Of a stretch of 24,798 bases of DNA, positions 1 to 8,956 are shown one piece after another. The notes below the pieces were generated by a model. It saw only the letters and a list, made by a program, of their open reading frames with translations, did not search any database and was not told where the DNA came from. This DNA is from JAYUKV01 sp043764135. Its GTDB lineage: Bacteria; Patescibacteriota; JACMRA01. The stretch spans positions 1 to 24,798 of the forward strand of contig JAYUKV010000148.1 in NCBI GenBank assembly GCA_043764135.1, in the 5' to 3' direction. The position numbers and the translations under genes are program-made. Positions within the stretch are counted from its first letter, which is position 1. Each line of letters begins with the position of its first letter.

Positions 1-32
1 TTCAATTAAAATCAAAACTATATTTAGAAGCC

Positions 33-1469
33 TTAAAAAGATCTTTTGAAGAACTGGCTAAAATGAGGTTGGAGTTTGGTTGCGAAAGGTGAGTTATTAA
101 CAAAGAAGCTTAGTTGACCATAGTTAAGATCGAATTGTCTTTTACCTCCAGTGTGTTCTCCTATACAACATTTCCAATTGCAGTCTTTACGCTTTACAAT
201 GGTATTGCGGATGTCATGAATTGCTTGAATAATGTAGGATTTTAGCTGGCCAACTAATTGGCGTTGTTCTTCAGTCCGCTCTTTGAGATCTTCAATCATT
301 GATGATTTTTGATCGTAGAACTCTTGGACGTATCTCTGCTTGAGTTCATACCGTTGATTTTTGAGTTCTTGGATTCTAATGTCGATTGACTCTGTATCAG
401 TTTGTTCATTCAAAGCAGTAAATGCTGCTGATAACTGAACCTTAGCAGAAGCAAGATCATTGTAATAATTATCCAAGGATTCATATGCTGATTTCTTTAG
501 TTCAAACAACTCTCTTCGTTCTGCACCTTTGGCTAAAATTAGGTCGACTTTGTAATCTGAAATCAAGTCCTTGGTTCCTGCGATCAGATCAAATGCTGTT
601 TGACGATTTGACTTGGCATCACTGATTTCATCATAGTATTCTTCAAGAATAGAATTTCGCTCTTCATAAGCTTCATCAATCGCATCCTTCATCTCCTCAA
701 GTAAACCATCAGGATCATACTCCCAGTTCTTAGCTGCTTGAATAAGTGGATCCATTTTGGCTTTGATTGAAGCCATATCTGATTGATAGACTTGGCTAAT
801 TTCATCGTGTTTACGAGAGATTAGATCGCCTTGTAACTCGGCTTGATAGGATGCATGTAAAGCTTCAAGAGCTTCGTAACCTACACCTTCCAAGTTGACC
901 AGGAATTCATCAAGATCTATCAGATCTTCCATTGTAAGTGTAACTTCTACTTCTTCGACATGTGAATTGGAAGTATCAATTGTTGCTTGCAAAGAAGCTT
1001 TGGAATATTCTTGGGTTGATTCTTGGGCAGCTTGAGGTTGTGAGTGAATAGGTGGTTGTGTATCTGGTTGCGCAGTTGATTGTACCTTTAATTGAGCTTT
1101 TTTTGCTTTTTTGGGTCTGAGTTTCTTGGAGGTTTTAGGTTTTAGTTTTACATTACTTGGTACAGTAATACTATCCTTAAAACCATTTTGAGCAAAGAAT
1201 TTAATTACCCTGTACGAAAACTCTACAGCAGCAAATGGATCACCAGTTGCTGCTCTAAAACCACTAATACCAAGTTTAATACCATCAGATGCAAGTTTTA
1301 AATTATTATTTAAAACTTTATCCTCCACTCGGTCAGTAAGATCATCAGTAGCTAAAGCTACAAAACTAGCAGGGTTGCCTGATAAAGCACCTATAAAGTT
1401 CTCTGCCTTGGTGACTAAACTTCCTGTCTCTTGAATCGTATCTGTAATGCGGTCGTTACCGTTCTGCAT
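33..1469 (-). CDS. Coiled-coil protein of unknown function
   Basis: I do not recognise a family. The 478-residue protein has an N-terminal segment (about 1-100) with mixed helices, a basic Lys/Pro-rich linker (about 105-127, KLKPKTSKKLRPKKAKK), a Gln/Pro/Ser-rich stretch to about 155, and then a long Glu/Lys/Gln-rich region (about 200-420) typical of coiled coil. Near the C terminus is a Cys/His cluster (CNWKCCIGEH, about 429-438) that could bind a metal. No signal peptide or clear membrane helix is seen. The ATG at 1469 is preceded by a strong site (AGGAGGG on the minus strand, 1478-1484), and a promoter lies at 1524-1552. It is transcribed divergently from the DEAH helicase, so the two could be co-regulated, but no functional link is shown. 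Existence as a gene is well supported; function is unknown. Confidence 0.85.
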   Translation of the reverse strand: MQNGNDRITDTIQETGSLVTKAENFIGALSGNPASFVALATDDLTDRVEDKVLNNNLKLASDGIKLGISGFRAATGDPFAAVEFSYRVIKFFAQNGFKDSITVPSNVKLKPKTSKKLRPKKAKKAQLKVQSTAQPDTQPPIHSQPQAAQESTQEYSKASLQATIDTSNSHVEEVEVTLTMEDLIDLDEFLVNLEGVGYEALEALHASYQAELQGDLISRKHDEISQVYQSDMASIKAKMDPLIQAAKNWEYDPDGLLEEMKDAIDEAYEERNSILEEYYDEISDAKSNRQTAFDLIAGTKDLISDYKVDLILAKGAERRELFELKKSAYESLDNYYNDLASAKVQLSAAFTALNEQTDTESIDIRIQELKNQRYELKQRYVQEFYDQKSSMIEDLKERTEEQRQLVGQLKSYIIQAIHDIRNTIVKRKDCNWKCCIGEHTGGKRQFDLNYGQLSFFVNNSPFATKLQPHFSQFFKRSF

Positions 1470-1523
1470 TGTTTACACCCTCCTTTAAAAAAAATAAATG
1501 TAATTGTTATAAACAATGGTAGA

Positions 1524-1552
1524 TATATAACATATATTTGGTGTATTGTCAA
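1524..1552 (-). promoter_or_regulatory. Promoter of the coiled-coil gene
   Basis: On the minus strand a perfect -35 TTGACA (1552-1547) is followed after 17 bases by TATATA (1529-1524), preceded by TG. It sits about 55 bases upstream of the ATG at 1469, leaving a short leader with the ribosome binding site. Confidence 0.6.
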
Positions 1553-1696
1553 AAAATTAAAAAGTGTTTTGAAGTATATCTATGTTGAACGAACTTATTA
1601 CGGACAAATCAGCCATAATGAAGCGAATTATTAGACCTCTCTTAGAATTATAAATAGTAGATATAGAACGGATTAGCAAAACATTACGAACAACCC

Positions 1697-1725
1697 TTGA
1701 CTTATCAAGTATTATATGGTAAAAA
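1697..1725 (+). promoter_or_regulatory. Candidate promoter of the helicase gene
   Basis: TTGACT (1697-1702), 17-base spacer, TAAAAA (1720-1725), 45 bases before the ATG at 1770. The -10 box is weak, so this is tentative. The rest of the 300-base divergent region (1470-1769) holds the opposite promoter and no credible gene. Confidence 0.35.
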
Positions 1726-1769
1726 ACAGAATTGTCATTCTTAACTAAAAATTAATACCGGAGGATATA

Positions 1770-4700
1770 ATGACACATTTTAATGACATCAGCGTTCAAC
1801 TAGGACCCGATCAAGATCATCAATCAATAAGTACACTAGCACAATTCAAACAGTATTTGATTACTGAAATAAAACTTGATGCAATTAGTCAGTACTTGCC
1901 TGATATGAGAAGAAAGACATTCTTTCTGTTGGCGGCTACTGGTCTTGGCAAAACAGTTATTGTTCCACTTCATAGTTATTTGGAAATATTCAACAGAGTT
2001 CGACACACAACGCAATACTTGTATGATAACAAATATACGCCAAAAGTATTTGTAATTGTACCAACAATTACAATCGCTGAGGATCAGGTTGGTTTTCTCA
2101 ACTCAATGTACGATAAGTTCTGTGAAGCGAACGGGTATAATTCCAAACATTTATTCGGTTGTAAAACCGCAAAAGGAGGAATTAACCATCACGCACCGAT
2201 TCAGTTCTTGACTACTGGAGTGTTTGAAGCCATGGCTTCTAATAATTCATTTCAAGTTAACAATCACTCTATCTTAATTGATGAAGCACACAAGACACTA
2301 GAAACAAGCCCAACATTTGAAATCGCACTTACTAATACTCGATATCGAGAAGTGAGAGTTGACTATATGTCAGCAACTGTTGACACAACAAGCCTTCAAC
2401 ACAAATTAGGTGTAGAGGTCTTTATCAAGGCTGATGCAATCCGACATCCAATATACAAAACCAATACATACTTACCCTTGGTAGATAGTATTGTTGATAT
2501 TATTGGTAATTGTATCTGTGATTTTAACCCTCGTTCCAAATACATTCCCCACCAACTATTCCAAGGCCGTGATTTCTTCCAAGAATTATCCGAGCAATGG
2601 AGACATAGACCTTCAGCGATGTTGGTAATTGTAAATAGTAAAAAGGATATTGAAAAGGTAAGTGAGGTTGTTAGACAAAGTTTTCCAGGACTTCCAATCC
2701 TTAACTTCTCCTCTGCAGTCAAAAAAAATAAAAAGTTAAACGATCAGTTTAACTCAAGTATTGCACAGTTTACAAGAACAAAAACTAACTATCTAATTAT
2801 CTCAACAAATGTTGTGGAAATGGGAGTTACCTTTGATAATTTGGACTGGGTTGTAACCAAAGACCAAGAGTATAGTAATAATAACAACCAGTTAGAACTT
2901 ACTCCGCTCAAAGTCAATGCACTTTACCAGCGACTAGGCAGAGTTGGACGCAAAGGATTGGGAATGGGAATTATCACCAACGATGGAAGCAGTTACTATT
3001 CTTCTTTACCTAATAGTGATCTAAATTCTCTAACAAACGAACCGATTGACTTCCCTCTTACCAATAATGGTATTGAACAAATTGCAATGAACTCGTTGGT
3101 ACTTGGTTGGTCTGATCTTGAATTTAATGAAAAATTGATTCAATGGAACTGTCCATCACAAGTACATCGCGATTTAGGTCGAGTGATGCGAATCATGATC
3201 GCTAGAGAAACACTCAAGTCATATGGTATTACAGATAATCAAGGTAAAGCAAATAATCATGGACTTCAAGTTCAGCAGGTTATGAACTACACTGGATTAT
3301 CTGCTTATAATACCCAATTGATTCTTGAAGCAATTAAAAGTGAGAATTGGAGTGATTTTTCATTCCACCTTACTAAGTCAATTGTTGAGAGATTAACATT
3401 TAGTGATTTTGGTATTACTAAATCTGAAAATTGTGAAGGTAGTGATTTTAAGCTGAGTGTTGTTGAATTGTATAATTACTTATGTGATTATCGTTTAGAA
3501 AATTTGGAAAGTCGTTTCTTTAATCTTGGTGCTACAAATTCAAAATCTAAAATCAGAAAAGAAAATAACGCCCAAGTTGATCTAATCGATTCAATTGAAT
3601 CCGAGCTCTCAAAAGCCGATAAAGTCTTTGTTCGATTCCAAAGTGATCTAAACGCTCTTGCAACAGCATTATATAATGCATTAGTAAGAACTAAGAAGGA
3701 TATTCGCATTCCAATCTTAAAAACCACCAAACAAGGCAAAGACTACGAAGTCACAAATATCAACCTACAACCTTACTATGGACCATACAATCCAGAATCG
3801 AATTCTAATTGTTACCCCATGTTACTTACAGGAATTGCAAGAATCACTAATGATGGTCGTAATTTCACTGAAATTCCAATTCCAAGTGATACTGCAAACC
3901 TTAACCCTAACTCAGGCTTAGAATATCAATGCAAATGTGTTTTATTGGATAAAATCGTATGGGTTTCTCCTCTACATTTTACTGATATCAACATTGATAC
4001 ATTCAAGAACCAAGAAACTTTTTACATTTTTGTAAAAACTCTTAAAGACAAAGAAGGAAATGAAGCCTTACAAGCCCTACACATTTCTAAGCAAGTGCTG
4101 AGCAAAAATCAAAATACCAATCTGAGCAACTACATTGATCCAGAAGAATTAGAATATCTAGATGAATGCCAAAGTTTGTTCGAGTCTGAAGCTTGGTCAA
4201 TTTATTCTTCAAGAATTAGTAATTATTTCCAGACTACGGAAGCTTATTTTATAGCTCTTGATGAATTTACGAATCTGCCTATCAATAGTCAGGTTAAACA
4301 TGAGTCAAATCAAGAAAAAATTCAATTTTCTCCCGAGGTCTTCGAAAATGATGATGATGAATTTTATTATCGTAATGTATTCATATATTTTGATGAAAAT
4401 GAAGAGGACGAAGAACTTGAGGATGCTGATGATTTAATTTTGATTGAGAGGTTAGACTCTCCAGATTCTAGAATTACCTCTGTTGAAGAAAGTGATTTCT
4501 TTCAAAATACAGATGAATATCAAAATTGTTTGTTACAATTCATCGAAGAAGCTAAAATTGAAACTGAATCTCAGAACACCGTGGTTGATAACAACGATTA
4601 CCAATCAAGCTCTGATTCTAATTCTATAACCGATTCCACTACACTCATTGATGAATACTTAATGTACAATGACCTTGGATTCTTACATCACATTGATTTT

Positions 4701-5387
4701 GATAATGTATCCGATCCACAATTAACCCAAGATCATCGACAACAGTTCAAGGAGCTACAACAAGATACAACCCCACCTAATCAAGGTGAAGTTGTAATTA
4801 CTAGTGTTGACACGCGGTGTCCGATTGAGCACAAAATTGAACTCTTTACTTCTGGAGCTGAGTATTACACTACACTTCCAGATATTAAAGTTTTCAATCT
4901 AGAAAATTTAAAACTTCTAGTTAATCAAATCAAACCTCAATCACCTCACCTCAAAAAACTTATTTTCAAATCCCCAACAGGACAATTTGAAATTGGTTTG
5001 AACAGACGCGGTGAACTCAAAGCGTATTCAATCATTATGGATCAAGAATGCAATTTAAATTTCATTGGAAGTGATTTGTTAATCTCTTTCCATTTCCAAC
5101 CCGCTCAAGAAGGATTAAGTTATTATCTTGCAAAAGATATTTACACTTGGTTCGGCTATGACACTTCCAATATCACACACCCAGATTGTCTTGAAGTTCT
5201 ATATACCCACTTAGGTAAAATCTTCTATGTAGGTAAAACAAGCCCTAACACAATCTGTACATATCGAATTGGTAGTAACGAAATCATGGCAGCTCAACTA
5301 CAAGATGAACAAAACCTTAAAGTATATTGTGCCTACACAGGTAAGACTTATACTGTTTTTGGTTTTGTAAAAAAATACTTCAAGTAG
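1770..5387 (+). CDS. Large DEAH-box SF2 helicase-like ATPase
   Basis: A 1205-residue protein whose N-terminal 400 residues carry the superfamily 2 helicase motifs in order: I AATGLGKT (55-62), Ia around VPT (97-99), II DEAH (171-174), III SAT (201-203), V STNVVEMGVT (345-354) and VI YQRLGRVGRKG (386-396). The DEAH/SAT/QRxGRxGR combination resembles HrpA/HrpB and viral NS3-type NTPases that act on RNA or DNA with 3'-5' polarity; that activity is inferred. The remaining 800 residues are unrecognised, lack an obvious HrpA C-terminal domain, and include a very acidic stretch around 858-890. No membrane segment is seen. Start: ATG with GGAGG (1760-1764) five bases upstream. The gene stands alone, divergent from a coiled-coil gene and closed by a strong terminator. 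It might be a housekeeping RNA helicase or part of an accessory or defence element. Confidence 0.85.
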   Translation: MTHFNDISVQLGPDQDHQSISTLAQFKQYLITEIKLDAISQYLPDMRRKTFFLLAATGLGKTVIVPLHSYLEIFNRVRHTTQYLYDNKYTPKVFVIVPTITIAEDQVGFLNSMYDKFCEANGYNSKHLFGCKTAKGGINHHAPIQFLTTGVFEAMASNNSFQVNNHSILIDEAHKTLETSPTFEIALTNTRYREVRVDYMSATVDTTSLQHKLGVEVFIKADAIRHPIYKTNTYLPLVDSIVDIIGNCICDFNPRSKYIPHQLFQGRDFFQELSEQWRHRPSAMLVIVNSKKDIEKVSEVVRQSFPGLPILNFSSAVKKNKKLNDQFNSSIAQFTRTKTNYLIISTNVVEMGVTFDNLDWVVTKDQEYSNNNNQLELTPLKVNALYQRLGRVGRKGLGMGIITNDGSSYYSSLPNSDLNSLTNEPIDFPLTNNGIEQIAMNSLVLGWSDLEFNEKLIQWNCPSQVHRDLGRVMRIMIARETLKSYGITDNQGKANNHGLQVQQVMNYTGLSAYNTQLILEAIKSENWSDFSFHLTKSIVERLTFSDFGITKSENCEGSDFKLSVVELYNYLCDYRLENLESRFFNLGATNSKSKIRKENNAQVDLIDSIESELSKADKVFVRFQSDLNALATALYNALVRTKKDIRIPILKTTKQGKDYEVTNINLQPYYGPYNPESNSNCYPMLLTGIARITNDGRNFTEIPIPSDTANLNPNSGLEYQCKCVLLDKIVWVSPLHFTDINIDTFKNQETFYIFVKTLKDKEGNEALQALHISKQVLSKNQNTNLSNYIDPEELEYLDECQSLFESEAWSIYSSRISNYFQTTEAYFIALDEFTNLPINSQVKHESNQEKIQFSPEVFENDDDEFYYRNVFIYFDENEEDEELEDADDLILIERLDSPDSRITSVEESDFFQNTDEYQNCLLQFIEEAKIETESQNTVVDNNDYQSSSDSNSITDSTTLIDEYLMYNDLGFLHHIDFDNVSDPQLTQDHRQQFKELQQDTTPPNQGEVVITSVDTRCPIEHKIELFTSGAEYYTTLPDIKVFNLENLKLLVNQIKPQSPHLKKLIFKSPTGQFEIGLNRRGELKAYSIIMDQECNLNFIGSDLLISFHFQPAQEGLSYYLAKDIYTWFGYDTSNITHPDCLEVLYTHLGKIFYVGKTSPNTICTYRIGSNEIMAAQLQDEQNLKVYCAYTGKTYTVFGFVKKYFK

Positions 5388-5401
5388 CTTAGTACCACCC
5401 A

Positions 5402-5435
5402 CCCCTTGCATAATTTTGCAGGGGGAGTTTTTTTT
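5402..5435 (+). terminator. Intrinsic terminator after the helicase gene
   Basis: CCCCTTGCA (5402-5410) pairs with TGCAGGGGG (5417-5425) in a 9-bp stem with one G-U pair and a 6-base loop, followed by AG and eight T (5428-5435). It begins 15 bases after the helicase stop. Confidence 0.9.
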
Positions 5436-5442
5436 ATGTCTA

Positions 5443-5471
5443 TTGACACGAGTTGAAAACCTCAATAAATT
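5443..5471 (+). promoter_or_regulatory. Promoter of the DUF305 gene
   Basis: Perfect -35 TTGACA (5443-5448), 17-base spacer, TAAATT (5466-5471). The ATG at 5484 is only 12 bases beyond the -10 box and has no Shine-Dalgarno sequence, so the message is probably leaderless or nearly so. Confidence 0.6.
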
Positions 5472-5483
5472 ATAAATGATATT

Positions 5484-6725
5484 ATGCCTACCCAAAATCA
5501 ATCAACCAAAACAGTTATCATTTCTTTCTTATCTTACCTTTCCCTCTTCTTAGGAACTGGTTTTATCTCAGGGGCGATTGTCCATTCTGGAAATTTATCG
5601 GAATTAAGTAAATATTTCTTAATTGGTATTGTAGGTTTTTCTCTTTTTATTGCAGGTTCATTTATCCAAGAATTTATCCTTAATAAAGAGAATCTTAAGG
5701 AAGAAGGTGTATTTAAGTTCTTTTTATTTTCATTAATACTTTCTATTGGTATAGGTATGATTAGCGGAGGTACACAACACTTCAGTGATTTTCCTATTTA
5801 TTCTAGCTATCTTATTCCATTAGGGTTAATTGTATCATATATTGCATTTTTGCTTAAAAATAATTTCACCTTCACTAAAAATTTAGTTATAGCAGGGGGT
5901 ATATTAGCCTTAATAGCTAGTTTAGGATTTATAGGCTTAAACTCGTTTGCAAATCATCTAGCTGATCAAAAAGCCAAAGAGCAAGATATATCATGTGTAA
6001 AAACTTCTTACAATCCATTTGTAATAAAAGCACATGCTAGCGATGGTCATCAAGATTCAGCTAAATGCAATACTAATACTCAGATCAAATTCTTAGAAGG
6101 TAAGGATGGATGTCCTTCAGGTCAAAGCAAAAGAGAAATGTTTATGATGTGTATGTTAGATAGTCAATTGCAAACAAGCACTGGATCATCAATGATGCAT
6201 GATATGAGTAGTATTGTAACTGATGATAAGTCATTTTTAGAAGGTATGATTCCTCATCACATAGAAGCTATTAACACCTCAAGAATTATATCGCAATCAA
6301 CCAAAGATTCAGAGCTAAGAACATTTTCAACCAACGTAATTACAGATCAGTCCAAAGAAGTTGAAGTGATGAAAACCTTATATAAATCAATTACTGGTAA
6401 TGATTACAAAGACAACGGAAAGTATCAACCTATGATGACAGGAATGAATTCTATGATGGATTATGACCTTGATAAAGCTTATATCCAAGGCATGATCAAA
6501 CACCACAACGGAGCTATTGAAATGGCAAAAAAGATTCTTCCTATTTCAACAAGTAATGAAGTAAAAACTCTAGCAGATAATATTATCACAAATCAAGTAA
6601 AAGAAGTTGAAACACTAAATAAATGGTTAAAAACCAAATTTGGTATTACTCAATCTTCAAGCTCTTCAAATTCAAATACAAATAATAGTATGATTAAAGA
6701 TTCTGACGGGCATATGGGACATTAG
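5484..6725 (+). CDS. Membrane-anchored DUF305 protein, probable copper binding
   Basis: A 413-residue protein. The first 155 residues form about five membrane helices (roughly 11-33, 43-64, 78-95, 108-124, 133-153). The rest is extracytoplasmic or soluble and contains two DUF305 (PF03713) repeats with the family hallmark GMIPHH (254-259) and GMIKHH (336-341). DUF305 proteins such as CopM bind copper through Met and His, and this one has further Met clusters (MFMMCM at 219-224, MMHDM, PMMTGMNSMM) and a C-terminal GHMGH tail. Fusion of a multi-helix membrane domain to DUF305 is less usual than the common secreted form. It lies directly upstream of a CopB-type ATPase, supporting a role in copper binding or delivery at the cell surface. 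No Shine-Dalgarno is visible; see the promoter just upstream. Confidence 0.85.
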   Translation: MPTQNQSTKTVIISFLSYLSLFLGTGFISGAIVHSGNLSELSKYFLIGIVGFSLFIAGSFIQEFILNKENLKEEGVFKFFLFSLILSIGIGMISGGTQHFSDFPIYSSYLIPLGLIVSYIAFLLKNNFTFTKNLVIAGGILALIASLGFIGLNSFANHLADQKAKEQDISCVKTSYNPFVIKAHASDGHQDSAKCNTNTQIKFLEGKDGCPSGQSKREMFMMCMLDSQLQTSTGSSMMHDMSSIVTDDKSFLEGMIPHHIEAINTSRIISQSTKDSELRTFSTNVITDQSKEVEVMKTLYKSITGNDYKDNGKYQPMMTGMNSMMDYDLDKAYIQGMIKHHNGAIEMAKKILPISTSNEVKTLADNIITNQVKEVETLNKWLKTKFGITQSSSSSNSNTNNSMIKDSDGHMGH

Positions 6726-6735
6726 TAATTATATA

Positions 6736-6792
6736 CAAGCCCTAAGTAAAACTATACAAGCAATCTATTTGTACAGTTTTACTTAGGGTTTG
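6736..6792 (+). repeat. Long inverted repeat (18-bp stem plus 5-bp extension)
   Basis: The arms 6736-6753 and 6775-6792 pair over 18 bp with one G-U; the core CCCTAAGTAAAACT / AGTTTTACTTAGGG is perfect. After one mismatch, TACAA (6755-6759) pairs with TTGTA (6769-6773) around a 9-base loop. No T run follows on either strand, so it is not a standard intrinsic terminator. It could be an operator, an RNA-processing site or a terminator working without a U tract between the DUF305 and CopB genes. Confidence 0.8.
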
Positions 6793-6800
6793 CAGTAATA

Positions 6801-6808
6801 AAGGAGGT
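6801..6808 (+). promoter_or_regulatory. Orphan Shine-Dalgarno sequence
   Basis: AAGGAGGT is a near-perfect anti-16S match, but no ATG, GTG or TTG follows within 5-15 bases, and the copper ATPase ATG is about 50 bases downstream. It may be a relic, a ribosome standby site or part of a regulated leader after the long hairpin. Confidence 0.4.
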
Positions 6809-6857
6809 AGATAAAGTTAACTAAATTTAATAAATTATAAATAAACAATATATAAAT

Positions 6858-8885
6858 ATGGACATGAACAATCATACACATCACAATCACACCCAACATA
6901 ATAACTCGGACCAACATCATACAGAAAACGATCATCAAGAGCATGATCACTCTCAACACTCAGGACATGCAGCAATGTTTAAAAAATTGTTTTACAATAC
7001 CCTACCTTTATCCATCATAATAGTAATATTGTCTGATTTTATTGGTATGTTAAGAGGTGTTCCAATGTTTGTGTTTCCAGGGCAACAATATACATTAGTG
7101 TTACTCTCAAGCATTTTATTTTTCTTTGGTGCTAAGCCATTTATTGTGGGGTTAATAAATGAACTCAAAGGAAGAAAACCTGGCATGATGACACTTGTAA
7201 GCGTTGCTATAACTACTGCTTTTTTGTATTCTATTGCAACGGTGTTTGGTCTCAAAGGGGAACCGTTCTGGTTTGAGCTTGCAACCTTAATATCTGTAAT
7301 GCTATTTGGTCATTGGTTGGAAATGCGTACAACAGAAGGAGCGTCCAGTTCTTTATCTAAGCTTGCTGCATTGCTTCCAAGCTCAGCTCACAAATATACA
7401 GATAAAACCAATACAATTGAAGTAGAAATTGCAAGTTTGAAAATAGGAGATAGGGTATTGATTAAGCCTTTTGAAAAGATTCCTGCCGATGGTAAGATAG
7501 TATTGGGAAGTACTACTATTAATGAATCCATGGTAACAGGTGAGTCTAGACCAATTGAAAAAACCATAAATGATAATGTTATCGGCGGGTCTCAAAACCA
7601 ACAAGGAGCAATTGATATTATGATAGAAAAAATTGGTGAAAATACTTTTTTATCCCAAGTTGGTAAGTTAGTATCGTCTGCACAAAAAAGTAAATCTAAA
7701 CTTCAAACCCTAAGTGATACCGCTGCAATGTACCTCACAATTATTGCAATTTCTGTAGCTATTTTTACTTTTGTGTACTGGACATGGATTTCACCGATGG
7801 GAATTGCATTTGCTATAGCTCATGCGGTTACAGTTTTGGTTATTGCTTGTCCTCATGCTCTTGGGTTGGCTATTCCGCTGGTCGTGTCTAGAACTACTAG
7901 TATTGCAGCAGCTAATGGTTTGATAATCCGGAATCGTCAGGCTTTTGAGTCTGCTCGTAATATTACTAATGTGATTTTTGATAAAACGGGAACGCTAACT
8001 GAGGGTGTCTTTACTCCAGTGGAGGTTGACTATGCAGATGGTCAGGATAGTTCAATATTATCAACCATTATAGCTTCAATTGAATCTTCATCAGAACACC
8101 CAATTGCCTCTGCCCTAAGTGGCCTAACTGATAAAAGAGTTAAAGTAATAGATATCCAATCATTACCTGGTGTTGGAATACAAGGAACAGTAGAACAAAA
8201 ACAATATTTAGTTGCAAGTGCAGCTTATGTAGAAAAAAATAATTTAAAGCTATCCGAAACCTTAATACCAAAACAAGTTGGAACTACTGTTTACTTAATA
8301 CAAGGTCAAGAAGTACTAGCAATGATCGTCTTAGGAGATACAATACGAGAAGTCTCAAAACAAGCCATCCAAAGCCTACACCAAATGCAGATCAAAGTCT
8401 CAATGCTAACAGGAGATGCTAGCAATGTTGCAAAATCAGTATCAGAACAACTATCTCTCGAATCCTATAAAGCTGAAGTCACTCCACAAGATAAAAGTGA
8501 TTTTATCTCTAATCTAAAAAATTCTAATTCTACAGTTTGTATGGTTGGAGATGGTGTCAATGATGCTCCTGCTTTGGCAATTAGTGATGTTGCTATTGCA
8601 ATTGGGGCTGGAACTGATGTGGCTATTGATACTGCTGATATTGTACTTGTTAATAACAACCCTAAGGATATCCCAGCCCTTATCAGGTTATCAAAAGCAA
8701 GCTATGCCAAAATGCAACAAAACCTCTGGTGGGCCTCGGGGTATAATATCATTACAATACCAATTGCAGCAGGATTATTAAATAGTTATGGCGTAATGGT
8801 TAGTCCTGCAGTTGCTGGATTGTTAATGGCGTTTAGTAGTGTCATAGTATCAATTAATGCACAAAGGTTAGAGTTAAAGGATTAG
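6858..8885 (+). CDS. copB: CopB-type copper-transporting P1B-ATPase
   Basis: A 675-residue heavy-metal ATPase. Motifs: TGES (227-230) in the actuator domain, CPH (331-333) in the metal-path helix, DKTGT with phosphorylated Asp375, HP (414-415) in the nucleotide domain, and GDGVND (564-569). The CPH motif, N622-x6-YN-x4-P635 in helix 7 and MAFSS (657-661) in helix 8 mark the P1B-3 (CopB) group, which exports copper, usually Cu(II), or silver. The N terminus has about twelve His in the first 38 residues in place of a CxxC metal-binding domain, as in CopB. It follows the DUF305 gene, with a long hairpin between them. No Shine-Dalgarno lies at normal distance from the ATG at 6858. A second in-frame ATG (6864) is close behind. 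Family assignment is firm; the metal is inferred. Confidence 0.95.
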   Translation: MDMNNHTHHNHTQHNNSDQHHTENDHQEHDHSQHSGHAAMFKKLFYNTLPLSIIIVILSDFIGMLRGVPMFVFPGQQYTLVLLSSILFFFGAKPFIVGLINELKGRKPGMMTLVSVAITTAFLYSIATVFGLKGEPFWFELATLISVMLFGHWLEMRTTEGASSSLSKLAALLPSSAHKYTDKTNTIEVEIASLKIGDRVLIKPFEKIPADGKIVLGSTTINESMVTGESRPIEKTINDNVIGGSQNQQGAIDIMIEKIGENTFLSQVGKLVSSAQKSKSKLQTLSDTAAMYLTIIAISVAIFTFVYWTWISPMGIAFAIAHAVTVLVIACPHALGLAIPLVVSRTTSIAAANGLIIRNRQAFESARNITNVIFDKTGTLTEGVFTPVEVDYADGQDSSILSTIIASIESSSEHPIASALSGLTDKRVKVIDIQSLPGVGIQGTVEQKQYLVASAAYVEKNNLKLSETLIPKQVGTTVYLIQGQEVLAMIVLGDTIREVSKQAIQSLHQMQIKVSMLTGDASNVAKSVSEQLSLESYKAEVTPQDKSDFISNLKNSNSTVCMVGDGVNDAPALAISDVAIAIGAGTDVAIDTADIVLVNNNPKDIPALIRLSKASYAKMQQNLWWASGYNIITIPIAAGLLNSYGVMVSPAVAGLLMAFSSVIVSINAQRLELKD

Positions 8886-8919
8886 ACCCAAATTTATTTG
8901 ACAATTTAATCATGAATAA

Positions 8920-8934
8920 CAATGTTATTGTTGT
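8920..8934 (+). repeat. Small AT-rich inverted repeat before the surface protein gene
   Basis: AACAAT and ATTGTT flank GTT (about 8919-8933) in the 71-base gap after the copper ATPase, just downstream of a TTGACA box (8898-8903). It could be an operator or a weak RNA hairpin; too short to say more. Confidence 0.3.
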
Positions 8935-8956
8935 TATTTAACGCTAACTAATTATT

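Noticed and set aside
1431..1634. Plus-strand open frame of 67 codons in the divergent promoter region
   Set aside because: It overlaps the start of the coiled-coil gene and its promoter, lacks a ribosome binding site and has no protein-like composition.
6755..6773. CopY box (TACAnnTGTA) in the long hairpin
   Set aside because: The TACAA and TTGTA halves are nine bases apart, not the two-base spacing of a cop box.
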